NCBI RefSeq assembly: GCF_025837155.1
Contig: NZ_CP107549.1
Span: 992,001-1,056,000 of the forward strand
Origin: Pseudomonas sp. Z8(2022)
GTDB lineage: Bacteria > Pseudomonadota > Gammaproteobacteria > Pseudomonadales > Pseudomonadaceae
Reading direction: 5' to 3'
Length of the DNA: 64,000 nt
Made by a program: the position numbers and the translations under genes. Every line of letters starts with the position of its first letter. Positions within the stretch are counted from its first letter, which is position 1. The notes beneath the pieces were generated by a model. It saw only the letters and a program-made list of their open reading frames with translations, ran no database searches and was not told where the DNA came from. This document shows positions 1-8,647 of this stretch, one piece after another.

Positions 1-371
1 TCGGCCTGTACGAGAGCGGCATGCAGGGCGTTGCTGTGGTGGTGTTTCTATGCAGCATGGCGGTGCCGCTGCTCAAGCTGCTCTGTCAGTTGCTCGTCTT
101 GCTGACTATTCGCTTCGACTTCGGCCGTAGCTACGGGCTGCTGCTCTATCGGATCTATCACCATATGCGCGAGTGGGGGATGCTCGAGGTCTATCTGATG
201 GGCATTCTGGTGGCGATGGTGAAGTTGATGGACCTGGCCGATTTGAGTCTGGGGCTGGGTTTGTTCTGCTTTGTCGCATTGCTGCTGGTGCAGGTATGGC
301 TGGAGGTGACCATGTCACCACATCAGATCTGGGAGGCGCTGTCCGGGGAGGATACCCATGCGCGCGATTGA
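1..371 (+). CDS. PqiA/LetA-family membrane protein, C-terminal part (5' end outside window)
   Basis: The reading frame is open from the window edge (frame starting at base 3) to the stop at 371, so only the last ~122 residues are present. They contain hydrophobic segments and the tail motif MSPHQIWE, which matches the DPRLIWD tail of the following gene, so both are PqiA-type units. PqiA/LetA proteins are inner-membrane partners of MCE tunnel proteins in lipid transport across the periplasm. The next gene starts inside this one (ATG at 358, 14-base overlap), which implies translational coupling. E. coli PqiA and LetA fuse two such units in one chain; here they are separate genes. The family call is firm. 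The substrate is unknown. Confidence 0.85.
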   Translation, partial: GLYESGMQGVAVVVFLCSMAVPLLKLLCQLLVLLTIRFDFGRSYGLLLYRIYHHMREWGMLEVYLMGILVAMVKLMDLADLSLGLGLFCFVALLLVQVWLEVTMSPHQIWEALSGEDTHARD

Positions 372-975
372 TGCCGGACTGCTGGTCTGTCATGAGTGTC
401 ACCAGCTCAATCCGCTCGAAGAGGATGCCGCGCACCAGTACTGCTCTCGCTGCGGTGGTCAGATACATGCACGTCGCCCCGATAGCCTGGCGCGCACCTG
501 GGCCTTGCTGCTGACCTCGGCGATTCTCTACATCCCCGCCAACCTGCTGCCGATCATGACGGTCAACAGTCTGGGCAAGGGGGCGCCGGCGACCATCATG
601 GGTGGGGTGGTGGAGCTCCTTCACCTGGGCATGCTGCCGATCGCTGCTGTGGTGTTCATTGCCAGTATTCTGGTGCCCACGTTCAAACTGGTAGGTATCG
701 CTCTGTTGCTGTATTCGGTACAGCGGCATCAGCCAATGTCCGCCCGCCAGCGTATCCTCATGTATCGCTTCATCGAGTGGATCGGTCGCTGGTCGATGCT
801 CGACATCTTCGTTATCGCGATTCTGGTGGCCCTGGTGAATTTTGGCAGCCTGGCCAGTATCGAAGCTGGAGCGGGTGCTGCAGCCTTTGCCAGTGTGGTG
901 ATCCTGACCATGCTGGCTGCACTGACTTTCGATCCTCGGCTCATTTGGGACAACACGGAAACCGACCATGACTGA
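358..975 (+). CDS. PqiA/LetA-family membrane protein (second unit)
   Basis: A 205-residue protein with an N-terminal zinc-ribbon-like motif (C11-x2-C14 and C29-x2-C32) followed by about four transmembrane segments, the layout of one PqiA half. The family works with MCE-domain proteins to move lipids between inner and outer membranes. The gene overlaps the preceding PqiA-like gene by 14 bases and the following MCE gene by 8 bases (968-975), so the three are one operon. The length is about half of E. coli PqiA or LetA, as expected for a split version. The name pqiA is often used, but the six-domain partner resembles LetAB as much as PqiAB, so no symbol is given. Confidence 0.88.
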   Translation: MRAIDAGLLVCHECHQLNPLEEDAAHQYCSRCGGQIHARRPDSLARTWALLLTSAILYIPANLLPIMTVNSLGKGAPATIMGGVVELLHLGMLPIAAVVFIASILVPTFKLVGIALLLYSVQRHQPMSARQRILMYRFIEWIGRWSMLDIFVIAILVALVNFGSLASIEAGAGAAAFASVVILTMLAALTFDPRLIWDNTETDHD

Positions 976-3271
976 CCTTCCTCTGGCCAAGACGCGTCCT
1001 GCTTCGAACTGGTCGGCCATCTGGGTGCTGCCTTTGATTGCACTGCTGATCGGTGGCTGGCTGGCCTGGCGCGCCTACACGGAAGCCGGCATGCAGGTGG
1101 AGCTGGTGTTCGCCAGTGGCGAGGGCATCCAGGCCGGCAAGACCGAGCTGATGTACAAGGGCATGGCGGTAGGCAAGGTTACGGCCATCCGTCTCGATGA
1201 CAGCACGAAGAACCGGGGAGTGGTGGCCAAGCTGGAGGTGAATCAGGATCTTGAGCCGTATATGCGTAGCGGCACGCGTTTCTGGCTGGTCAAGCCGAGC
1301 GTCAGCCTGGCCGGTATCAGCGGCCTGGAAACGCTGGTCTCGGGTAACTACATCACCTTCAGCCCGGGTGACGGTGAGCCGACCCAGAGTTTTACCGCTC
1401 TGGATCATGAGCCGCCGATGGGCGACGACGTGCCCGGATTGCACCTGACGCTGAAGGCCGACCGCCTCGGTTCGCTCAATCGCGACAGCCCGGTGTTCTA
1501 CCGGCAGATTCAGGTTGGCCGGGTAAAGAGTTACACGCTGGGTGAGGATCAGAGCACCGTCGAGGTGAAGGTGTTCATCGAGCCTGATTACTCCAACCTG
1601 GTACGCAAACATACGCGTTTCTGGAACGCCAGCGGCATCAGCATCGATGCCGACCTGTCCGGCTTCAAGCTGCGCAGCGAGTCGTTGACGAGCATCGTCG
1701 CCGGTGGCATCGCCTTCGCCACACCGGAGCACCGCAAGGACAGTCCGCCCACTGATCCGGCGTTGCCGTTCCGTCTTTACGAGAACTATGACGAGGCTCA
1801 GACCGGAATCAAGGTGGTGGTGACACTGACCGAGTTCGAGGGACTGCAGGAAGGCCGCACGCCGGTGATGTACAAGGGCATTGAGGTCGGTTCGCTGAAA
1901 AGCATGAAGATCGATCGCGATCTCAACAGCGCCACCGCCGAGCTGACCATCAACCCCCTGGCTGAAGAGTATCTGGTCGAGGGTTCGGAGTTCTGGGTGG
2001 TCAAGCCGTCCATTTCTCTGGCGGGGATCACGGGTCTCGAGGCGCTGGTGAAGGGCAACTACATCGCCGTGAAGCCAGGTGAGAAGGGCAAGCCGCCAGC
2101 GCGCAGCTTCGTCGCACGCAGCAAGGCGCCACCTCTGGACCTGGGCGCACCTGGCCTGCATCTGGTGCTGCTTTCCGATCAGCTTGGCTCCATCGAGATT
2201 GGTAGTCCGGTGCTGTACAAGCAGATCAAGGTAGGCTCGGTGCAGAGTTACCAGCTTGGCCGTGACAACAGTCAGGTCGTTCTGGGGGTGCATATCGAGC
2301 CGGATTACGTGCATCTGGTGAATACGTCCACACGGTTCTGGAATGCCAGCGGCATCACCCTCAAGGGCGGGCTGTCCGGCGTCGAGATCAAGAGCGAGTC
2401 GTTGCAGACCCTGCTGGCCGGCGGCATTGCCTTCGAGACACCGGACCTGAAAGCGACCCGCCCGGACCGGCAGATTCTGCGCTTCGCCCTGCATGCTGAC
2501 CGCGAGAGTGCCATGCAGGTGGGCCAGATGATCAGCATCCGTGTGGAGGATGGTGATGGTCTGCAGCCCGGGACACTGGTGCGCTACAGAGGGCTGGAAG
2601 TCGGCAAGGTGGAAAACCTCAGGCTCACCGACGACCTGCAGGCTGTGATTCTGAACGCGCGCATTACCCAGGCGGCCGAGCAGATCGCCCGTGAGGGCAC
2701 GCAGTTCTGGGTGGTGAAGCCGGAGTTGAGCCTGACTCGTGCCGCGAATCTCGGCACCCTGGTCAGCGGTCAGTACCTGGAGGTACAGCCTTCCGGGCAG
2801 AAGGGACCGCGTCGTACCGAATTCACCGCGCTGGCCAGCGCACCCAATCAGGCGGTGCGCGAGGAAGGTCTGCGTCTGGTGCTGAGTGCGCCGCGGCGTG
2901 GTTCGATCAAGCCGGGTGTAATCGTCAGCTACCGCGAGGTGCCGGTGGGCAAGGTGGTGGATTTCGAACTGGGGCCGACCTCGGATCGCGTGCTGATCCA
3001 TGTGCTGATCGAACCACGTTACGCACCGCTGGTGCGCTCGGGCAGCCGCTTCTGGAACGCCAGCGGTATTGGTGTGGATGCCGGGTTGTTCAAGGGCGTG
3101 AAGGTACGCACCGAGTCACTGGAGGCCTTGCTCGAAGGTGGCGTTGCCTTCGCTACGCCAAACAATCCGGAGATGGGCGGGCCGGCGCAGCCGGGGCAGA
3201 CATTTGCCTTGTTCGATGAGCCGCAGGAAGCCTGGATGCAGTGGGCGCCGAAGATCGTGCTGGAGCAGTGA
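968..3271 (+). CDS. MCE-domain lipid transport protein with six MCE repeats (PqiB/LetB family)
   Basis: 767 residues. An N-terminal transmembrane anchor (about residues 17-36) is followed by six MlaD/MCE domains beginning near residues 41, 156, 278, 395, 515 and 632. They alternate in two types: domains 1, 3 and 5 carry FWxVKP, while 2, 4 and 6 carry RFWNASGI, so the protein grew as three tandem pairs. Family members stack as hexameric rings into a periplasm-spanning lipid tunnel. E. coli PqiB has three domains and LetB seven, so this one is intermediate. It is the last gene of the PqiA-like operon. No PqiC lipoprotein gene follows; a terminator and then the convergent mksB gene do. Confidence 0.9.
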   Translation: MTDLPLAKTRPASNWSAIWVLPLIALLIGGWLAWRAYTEAGMQVELVFASGEGIQAGKTELMYKGMAVGKVTAIRLDDSTKNRGVVAKLEVNQDLEPYMRSGTRFWLVKPSVSLAGISGLETLVSGNYITFSPGDGEPTQSFTALDHEPPMGDDVPGLHLTLKADRLGSLNRDSPVFYRQIQVGRVKSYTLGEDQSTVEVKVFIEPDYSNLVRKHTRFWNASGISIDADLSGFKLRSESLTSIVAGGIAFATPEHRKDSPPTDPALPFRLYENYDEAQTGIKVVVTLTEFEGLQEGRTPVMYKGIEVGSLKSMKIDRDLNSATAELTINPLAEEYLVEGSEFWVVKPSISLAGITGLEALVKGNYIAVKPGEKGKPPARSFVARSKAPPLDLGAPGLHLVLLSDQLGSIEIGSPVLYKQIKVGSVQSYQLGRDNSQVVLGVHIEPDYVHLVNTSTRFWNASGITLKGGLSGVEIKSESLQTLLAGGIAFETPDLKATRPDRQILRFALHADRESAMQVGQMISIRVEDGDGLQPGTLVRYRGLEVGKVENLRLTDDLQAVILNARITQAAEQIAREGTQFWVVKPELSLTRAANLGTLVSGQYLEVQPSGQKGPRRTEFTALASAPNQAVREEGLRLVLSAPRRGSIKPGVIVSYREVPVGKVVDFELGPTSDRVLIHVLIEPRYAPLVRSGSRFWNASGIGVDAGLFKGVKVRTESLEALLEGGVAFATPNNPEMGGPAQPGQTFALFDEPQEAWMQWAPKIVLEQ

Positions 3272-3286
3272 GTGCGCCATGGAAAT

Positions 3287-3318
3287 GAAAGGGGCCGCAT
3301 CGAGCGGCCCTTTTCATT
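3287..3318 (+). terminator. Rho-independent terminator after the MCE operon
   Basis: A GC-rich stem (GGGGCCGC paired with GCGGCCC, loop ATCGA) is followed by TTTTCATTTT. It lies 16 bases after the stop of the MCE gene and fits an intrinsic terminator reading rightward. Confidence 0.75.
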
Positions 3319-3336
3319 TTGGCGACTATAAAGGCT

Positions 3337-3394
3337 CGCGGCTAAAGCCCCTCCTACAGTTGCATCCGGTACCGTGGGAGGGGCTTTAGCCGCG
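3337..3394. repeat. REP-like palindrome, family A
   Basis: Inverted arms CGCGGCTAAAGCCCCTCC (from 3337) and GGAGGGGCTTTAGCCGCG (to 3394) flank a short centre. The same arms recur at 17005-17055 and, as a variant, at 60509-60568. The element sits between two convergent genes, a typical position for Pseudomonas REP sequences. Confidence 0.85.
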
Positions 3395-3399
3395 ACGAG

Positions 3400-6231
3400 T
3401 CAGGCGGGCTCGGTGGCTTCTTCCTGCTGAGCCGCCTGAGCCTTGGCACTTTCGCGTGGCTTGATGAACTTCCAGTCCGCCTCGTCGATATAGATGCCGT
3501 TGGGGCCGCTGCCGCCTTCCAGGTCAATGGCTACGTGGGCCGAGACCTGCGGCTTGACCGATGCCAGGATCGGCACGAAGCCAAGCTGCAGGCTGGTCTC
3601 GATCAGCGCCTGCTGGTTGCGCTCGTCGATGTCCGCCGCCTCGTCGAGGTAGTAGGGCAGACGGATGCGCCCGGCCTGCTCGCGATCCATCAGGTGCAGC
3701 AGCAGGTACATGTTGGTCAGCGCCTTGATGGTCATGGTGGTGCCGTTGGAGGCGGCACCATCGATGTCCGTATGGATCACCGGCTGGCCGTGCACCTTGG
3801 TGATCTCGAAGGCCAGTTCGAACAGGTCCTTCAGGCCCAGCTGGTTGCCGTTGGCGGCGACCAGGCGCGACAGGTAGTCCTTGGCCTCTTCGTTCTTCGC
3901 ATCCTGATCGGCTGATTGCGACAGGTCGAACACCGAGAGGGTCTCGCCTTCCTCGTACTGGCCGGCGCTGTGGATGATCTGGTCGATATGACGCAGCGCT
4001 TCCTTGTTCGGCGCCAGGACAATGCGGAAGCTTTGCAGGTTGGAAACCTGGCGCTTGTTGATCTCGCGGTTGAACAGCGCCAGTTGGTGTTCCAGATTGT
4101 CGTAGTCGCTGCGGATATTGCGCAGGGTACGGGCGATGTCGGTGACCGCCGCGCGACGCGCCTTGGCCAGGGTCAGGGCTTCGTCCTGGCGGTGGGCGTA
4201 GGCGTTGACCAGCAGTTGCAGGCGGCGTTCGACATCGTCTTCGCTGTCGAACTTGGCCACGCCCTTGAGGCGTACCTGGGCGTAGAGCGCTTCGATCTGG
4301 CCGTCGATGCGTTGCAGCGCTTGCCAGGTGTCCTGGTAGTCGTTGAGCAGCGGCAGCAGGTTGTCCAGCGAGTCGTCCACCGGCTCCATGAACGGCGTGC
4401 CGAACGGCAGATCGGCCGGCAGCAGCTGGCGGCGACGCAGCGCGTCTTCCAGGGTGCGTTCCTTGGCTTCCAGGTCGGCCAGCTGGCGGCCGATCAGTTG
4501 CAGCTTGGCGGAGAGTTGCTGCACGCGCTCGGCGAACGCATCGCTGGCACGCTTGAGTTCGTCCTGGGCGCCTTCCAGCTCGGCCAGGCGCTCCAGCTTC
4601 TGCGGCTCCTCGGCGGCCAGGGTCTGGCTCTTGCGGAAGTCTTCCAGCGCCTTCTGCGCGTCCAGCACCGCCTGGTACAGCGTCTCGGCCTGGGCCTTGC
4701 TGGCGGCGCGGTCGGCGGCGACCGACTGCTGGGTCCTGAGCTGCTTGAGCTCGCGCTCCAGGCGATCCTTCTGGTCGCGCAGGGCGGCGCGGTCGGCAAG
4801 CGCCTGCAGCGCCGGTGGCTCGATATGGCTGAGGTCGATGGACAGGCCCGGCACGGCGAAGGTGTCGCCCTTGAATCGATCCAGCACCGCCTCGACCGCC
4901 TTGACCCAGTCATCACCGTCGGCCTGGATGCCTTTCTCACCCAGCGGCAGGCTGAACAGCTGGCCGTTGAACAGGCGCATCAGGCGGTCGACGTCCTGCT
5001 GGCTGAATTCCTCGCGCAGACGCGAGTAGCTGTTGTTGTCGGCGTGGTCGAGTTGCTGCCTGACCGACTTGAGGCGTTTTTCCAGATCACGCAGGCGCTC
5101 GTCCAGGTCTTCGCTGGAGAACTGGCGCGACTGTGCCAGGGCACCGGCCAGTTCGTCGTGGGCGTCCTTGGCGGCGAGCAGCTGCTCTTCCAGCACCTTG
5201 GCGTCGTCGACCAGGGCGAAGCGGTTCTTCAGTACCGCCAGCTCGCCCAGCCAGCGCTGGATCTCGCTGATCTCGCGCTCCAGGCGCATCAGCTCGGCGG
5301 TACCTCCGCGCTGTTCGTTCTGCAGACCGTCCTGCTCGTTGCGATAGTGCTCGGCCTGGATCACCAGCTCTTCCTTGCGCGCGTCGGCATAGTCGTGCCA
5401 GGTGCCCAGCAGGTTGTCGAGCAGCGGCGAGAGGCGATGCAGCTTGCCGCGCAGCACTTCGCGCTGGGCGACGCCGGAGGCCAGAGCCTCGATCAGCGGG
5501 CCGGCGGTCACTAACGCCTGATAGTCCTGCTCCATGCGGCGCACGTCACGGAAGGCCTCTTCGGTGGCGGCGATATAGTCGACGCTGCCGGAGCGCAGGC
5601 TGTGCTCGAAGGCGTCGAGGAACAACTGCTTGAGCTTGGCCGCGGTGATCTCGCGCATATGCAGAAGGTTGATGAACAGCGCGCGGAAAGTCTTCAGGCT
5701 CTGCTCGCTGGTCGAGCGCAGCGGAATCAGGGTCAGGTCCAGCGGGATGCTGGTATGGCCGCCGACCAGCAGGCGACGCAGTTCGTCGGGCTTCAGCTCA
5801 TAGGCCGTGATGCCGGCTTGGCCGAGATTCTTGAACAGTTCGCGCTGGCGCAGGCAGGTGCCGTTCTGCTGATAGTGCTCCAGATCCAGCTCGCCGGCAT
5901 AGGCGAAGAATTGGTGACCGAAACCGCCACCCGGGCCGCGACCGGCCACGCCGATCACGTGCGGGCCGTGGGGCAGGGCGACTTCGACGAGGATATAGCT
6001 GGTGTCGCTGGCGAAGTAGAACTTGCGCGAGGCTTCCAGGCTGTACTTGCCGAAGCTCATGTCCGACATGCGCGCCAGAATGGGGAACTGCAGGGCGTTG
6101 ATCGAGGCGGATTTACCCAGGTTGTTGGCGCCGTAGACCGACAGCGGGTTTTCCAGCGGGAACAGGCCGAGGCCGTAGCCTGCGGTGTTCAGCAGGGCAA
6201 AGCGGCGGATGCCGTAGCGTTCCTGGCTCAT
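3400..6231 (-). CDS. mksB: Condensin-like SMC ATPase MksB
   Basis: 943 residues. MksB is the SMC-type subunit of the MksBEF condensin, which loads on DNA and helps organise and segregate the chromosome. The Walker A motif GANNLGKS is at residues 34-41. Long coiled-coil arms occupy roughly 280-620 with a hinge-like middle. The C-terminal head has the signature region SNGTTMTIKAL and Walker B LPYYLDEA near residue 858. MukB is ~1,480 residues, so this is the shorter Mks type. Its ATG overlaps the mksE stop (bases 6228-6231), so translation is coupled. It is the last gene of mksF-mksE-mksB. No nuclease subunit (MksG/JetD) follows. Confidence 0.93.
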   Translation of the reverse strand: MSQERYGIRRFALLNTAGYGLGLFPLENPLSVYGANNLGKSASINALQFPILARMSDMSFGKYSLEASRKFYFASDTSYILVEVALPHGPHVIGVAGRGPGGGFGHQFFAYAGELDLEHYQQNGTCLRQRELFKNLGQAGITAYELKPDELRRLLVGGHTSIPLDLTLIPLRSTSEQSLKTFRALFINLLHMREITAAKLKQLFLDAFEHSLRSGSVDYIAATEEAFRDVRRMEQDYQALVTAGPLIEALASGVAQREVLRGKLHRLSPLLDNLLGTWHDYADARKEELVIQAEHYRNEQDGLQNEQRGGTAELMRLEREISEIQRWLGELAVLKNRFALVDDAKVLEEQLLAAKDAHDELAGALAQSRQFSSEDLDERLRDLEKRLKSVRQQLDHADNNSYSRLREEFSQQDVDRLMRLFNGQLFSLPLGEKGIQADGDDWVKAVEAVLDRFKGDTFAVPGLSIDLSHIEPPALQALADRAALRDQKDRLERELKQLRTQQSVAADRAASKAQAETLYQAVLDAQKALEDFRKSQTLAAEEPQKLERLAELEGAQDELKRASDAFAERVQQLSAKLQLIGRQLADLEAKERTLEDALRRRQLLPADLPFGTPFMEPVDDSLDNLLPLLNDYQDTWQALQRIDGQIEALYAQVRLKGVAKFDSEDDVERRLQLLVNAYAHRQDEALTLAKARRAAVTDIARTLRNIRSDYDNLEHQLALFNREINKRQVSNLQSFRIVLAPNKEALRHIDQIIHSAGQYEEGETLSVFDLSQSADQDAKNEEAKDYLSRLVAANGNQLGLKDLFELAFEITKVHGQPVIHTDIDGAASNGTTMTIKALTNMYLLLHLMDREQAGRIRLPYYLDEAADIDERNQQALIETSLQLGFVPILASVKPQVSAHVAIDLEGGSGPNGIYIDEADWKFIKPRESAKAQAAQQEEATEPA

Positions 6232-6920
6232 GCGTCCATCTCCTGTGCGGCGCGTTCTTCGGCCATGGCGCGGGCCAGGGCGTCTTCCTCGGATTCTTCA
6301 ACCTCCACGGCTTCGGCCGCATCAGTGTCGCCATCATCGTCCAGCAGCACCGGCGCCGGCAGCGGCAGATCGCTGCTGTGCAGGCTGGCGGCCAGGTCGC
6401 GGTCGTGCTGTACCGAGAGGCAGACGTCGAGGAAGCGGTGCATCGGCGGCAGGAAACGGTACACGCCGTTGCTGTCCTCGGCGAAACCGAGCTGCACCAG
6501 GCGGCGGATGATCTTGTCTTCCAGCTCTTCGAAGGTCGTCACTTCGGCCTGCAGGAACAGGTCGCGGTACTTCTCCAGCAGCGCCGGCAGCTCGTCACGG
6601 CCGATGCTGCCGCCATCGAGCACGGAAAGCGGGTCGCGACCCTGGTCGGCCAGGTGCTCGACCAGAATGAAGGTAAACAGCGCCAGACGCTGGGCAGTCT
6701 TGTTCACCTGCGGCGCTACCTGCTCGGGCACGAAGTAATAGAAGCCGCGCGGGTCGCACACCAGTTCGAAGCCGAGGGCGCGGAACAGAGCGCGGTACTG
6801 GTCCTGCATGCTGGACAATTGGGCGTAGCACTCCGGCTCGCTGCGCGAGATGTGGTAGCCCTTGAACAGGTCGCGGAAGGCTGCCGCGAGCTGGGTCATT
6901 TCTTTGAGATCGATATTCAT
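6228..6920 (-). CDS. mksE: Condensin subunit MksE
   Basis: 230 residues, the usual MksE size. MksE is the winged-helix accessory subunit that binds the kleisin MksF and modulates the MksB ATPase heads. The identification rests on position between mksF and mksB and on the general character: two winged-helix-like parts and an acidic, glutamate- and alanine-rich tail with no enzymatic motif. The stop overlaps the mksB start by four bases. About 150 bases separate it from mksF, and that gap holds a palindromic repeat that could alter the MksF:MksE ratio. Confidence 0.88.
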   Translation of the reverse strand: MNIDLKEMTQLAAAFRDLFKGYHISRSEPECYAQLSSMQDQYRALFRALGFELVCDPRGFYYFVPEQVAPQVNKTAQRLALFTFILVEHLADQGRDPLSVLDGGSIGRDELPALLEKYRDLFLQAEVTTFEELEDKIIRRLVQLGFAEDSNGVYRFLPPMHRFLDVCLSVQHDRDLAASLHSSDLPLPAPVLLDDDGDTDAAEAVEVEESEEDALARAMAEERAAQEMDA

Positions 6921-6948
6921 GCGTGTACTCGGTTTCGGTCCGCGGACT

Positions 6949-7052
6949 CCCCTCGCCCATTTACGAGAGAGGGGCTGGGGGAGAGAGAAACAGGCAGCGC
7001 GTAGGTGAGGTTGGCCTCTCCCCAGCCCTCTCCCGCATGCGGGAGAGGGCGC
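6949..7052. repeat. REP-like element, family B, inside the mks operon
   Basis: A perfect 24-base palindrome CCCTCTCCCGCATGCGGGAG(AGGG) at 7026-7049 is paired with a degenerate inverted unit near 6949-6974. The same two-unit arrangement recurs at 18907-18993. It lies between mksF and mksE, so it will be transcribed in the operon mRNA. Confidence 0.8.
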
Positions 7053-7074
7053 AGTTCGGTGTGGCGCTCAAGCT

Positions 7075-8310
7075 TCATGGGCGGCCCACCAGAGCATAGG
7101 AACTGAGGCTGATCTCATGCTCGCGGGTCAGGTAGGTCTGGCGCTCCAGGCGGTCACGTTGGAAACGCGACTCACGCGACAGGCGCGAGAACCAGTAGAG
7201 CAGTTCGTCGGTGGCGCCTTCCGGCTCCTGCTCCAGCAGCCAGGCCATCAGGTCCGGTAGCGGCAGTGCCTGTTCGCAGCGTTCGATCATTTCCCGCGCG
7301 GTCTTCGGTGCCTTGGGCGCGCCGCCCTTGCGGCTTCCGCTGGCCTTGGGGAAGTGCGCCGGCTTGGCTTCGAAGCGCGCCAGAGCGTAAACGTAGGCCT
7401 CGACCTGACTGGCCGAACCGAGGAAGTTGCTCTGCGGTCGGGTGAACAGCGGCATGGCTGCCTGCGGCACGGCATCGATGCCCTTCTTGCGGATCACCGA
7501 CAGCGCCAGCGCGGCGCCGCGGGTCACGGCGTTGTGCCGGCGTGCTTCCTCGCGCAGTGGCAACAGCAGCTCGCGGGCCTTGCGCAGGGTCAGCTGGGCG
7601 GTGGTCTGCATTTCCAGGATGCGCGCGTGAGTGCGCAGCAGCAGGTCGTCGTCGACCAGTTGGCCAAGACGCTGCTGGTCGCCGAGCAGGCGCAGCAGCA
7701 CCTGTTCGACGCGACGCACGCCCTGTTCGAAGGCACCATCGGCGGCGACCAGCTGGATCATCGGTTCGACGTATTCGTCCCAGGTGGCCAGCACCTCGGC
7801 GTAGCGCTGGCGCAGCGGGATCTGCCGGTCGCTGGTCTTGGCGCGGTCGGCCACGCCGACCAGCGCCTGTTCGTCGTTGGCCAGCTTCTTCAGCACATCG
7901 CGCACGCGCATATCGAGCAGGCGCAGCTGGCGGGCCAGGTCATTGGCGTCGCGTACCTCGAAGGCGTCTTGGATATAGCCGGCCAGACGCTCGAGGTGGC
8001 GCAGGTAGGCTTCGATCTCCAGGCACAGGCCGAGGCGGTGCTCGCGGCGCAGGTAGGCGAGGAAGTCGTGAATCTGCGCGTTGAGCTCGAAACGATTGGG
8101 GCTCTTGGCCACCGGCACGAGGATGTCCAGGCGAATCCAGGTGTCGAGCAGGGCAGTAATGTCGCTGGGCGTGGCGTCGGGCAACTGCGTGGCGAGCTGG
8201 CTGCGCAGCTCGACCAGGCTCAGGGTGCCGGCGTCGAAACGCTCGCAGAGCGGTTCGAGCAACGTCCAGTGTTCGGCGAGGGCGCGCAAAACGCGCTTGG
8301 GATCGATCAT
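7075..8310 (-). CDS. mksF: Condensin kleisin subunit MksF
   Basis: 411 residues from the ATG at 8310 (MIDPKRVLRALAEHW). The frame stays open 60 codons further upstream, but that stretch is low-complexity leader with no homology feel, so the internal ATG is preferred. MksF is the kleisin that bridges MksB heads and binds MksE. It has an N-terminal winged-helix region, a helical middle with regions likely to form coiled coil, and a lysine- and alanine-rich linker (GSRKGGAPKAPKTAR) before a C-terminal winged-helix part. It is the first gene of the mks operon and diverges from the polyamine genes. Confidence 0.85.
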   Translation of the reverse strand: MIDPKRVLRALAEHWTLLEPLCERFDAGTLSLVELRSQLATQLPDATPSDITALLDTWIRLDILVPVAKSPNRFELNAQIHDFLAYLRREHRLGLCLEIEAYLRHLERLAGYIQDAFEVRDANDLARQLRLLDMRVRDVLKKLANDEQALVGVADRAKTSDRQIPLRQRYAEVLATWDEYVEPMIQLVAADGAFEQGVRRVEQVLLRLLGDQQRLGQLVDDDLLLRTHARILEMQTTAQLTLRKARELLLPLREEARRHNAVTRGAALALSVIRKKGIDAVPQAAMPLFTRPQSNFLGSASQVEAYVYALARFEAKPAHFPKASGSRKGGAPKAPKTAREMIERCEQALPLPDLMAWLLEQEPEGATDELLYWFSRLSRESRFQRDRLERQTYLTREHEISLSSYALVGRP

Positions 8311-8647
8311 CGAGGCGCCGGGTTCCAGGCAAGTTAAAGGGAGCGATTGTACTGCAAGGAAGGGGCCTGTTTTGAGTTCCAGTCGATCAGAGGCAGTCGA
8401 GGCGTTGCTCCGGGCCAGGAAACCCCTGTTCCTGGCGGATCGGTGCCAGTTCGTTCCTGGCCCCGTGATCCTGTAACCGGCCTGGCCCAAGGCTCTCCTG
8501 CGAGCGGGGACTGGCCCCGGTTACCTGCAGTTGTACAAAAAATCTCCAATGCCCTTTCGATATGCGTCGGTTATCGGCACAATTCGCGTCCACTTTTTTC
8601 CGGGGGGGTGAAGCCCCTCCACTGGCCGACCTTGCTGGGGCGACGAG
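8311..8647. other. 337-bp divergent spacer between mksF and the polyamine genes
   Basis: No coding sequence is seen. It must hold promoters for both directions. An inverted repeat GTAACCGG (8473-8480) and CCGGTTAC (8517-8524) with a GC-rich interior could be a regulatory site or hairpin. A second small GC-rich hairpin (GGGGG-TGAA-GCCCC) lies near 8603-8617, just upstream of the decarboxylase gene. No known riboswitch was recognised. Confidence 0.5.
8346..8351 (-). promoter_or_regulatory. Candidate -10 box for the mks operon
   Basis: The complementary strand reads TACAAT 36 bases upstream of the mksF ATG, a good sigma-70 -10 box. No convincing -35 box lies 17-18 bases upstream, so the call is tentative. 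Confidence 0.35.

Noticed and set aside
941..3001. A 686-codon open frame on the minus strand opposite the MCE gene
   Set aside because: It is antisense to a gene with clear domains, has Gln/His/Arg-rich composition typical of high-GC shadows and lacks any domain.
3400..8310. mksFEB as a Wadjet anti-plasmid defence system
   Set aside because: The nuclease JetD/MksG is absent from the locus, and subunit sizes fit chromosomal MksBEF. It is kept as a finding about the missing subunit, not called as defence.
8600..8647. Possible riboswitch before the carboxynorspermidine decarboxylase
   Set aside because: Only one short GC hairpin is visible. No conserved riboswitch core was recognised.
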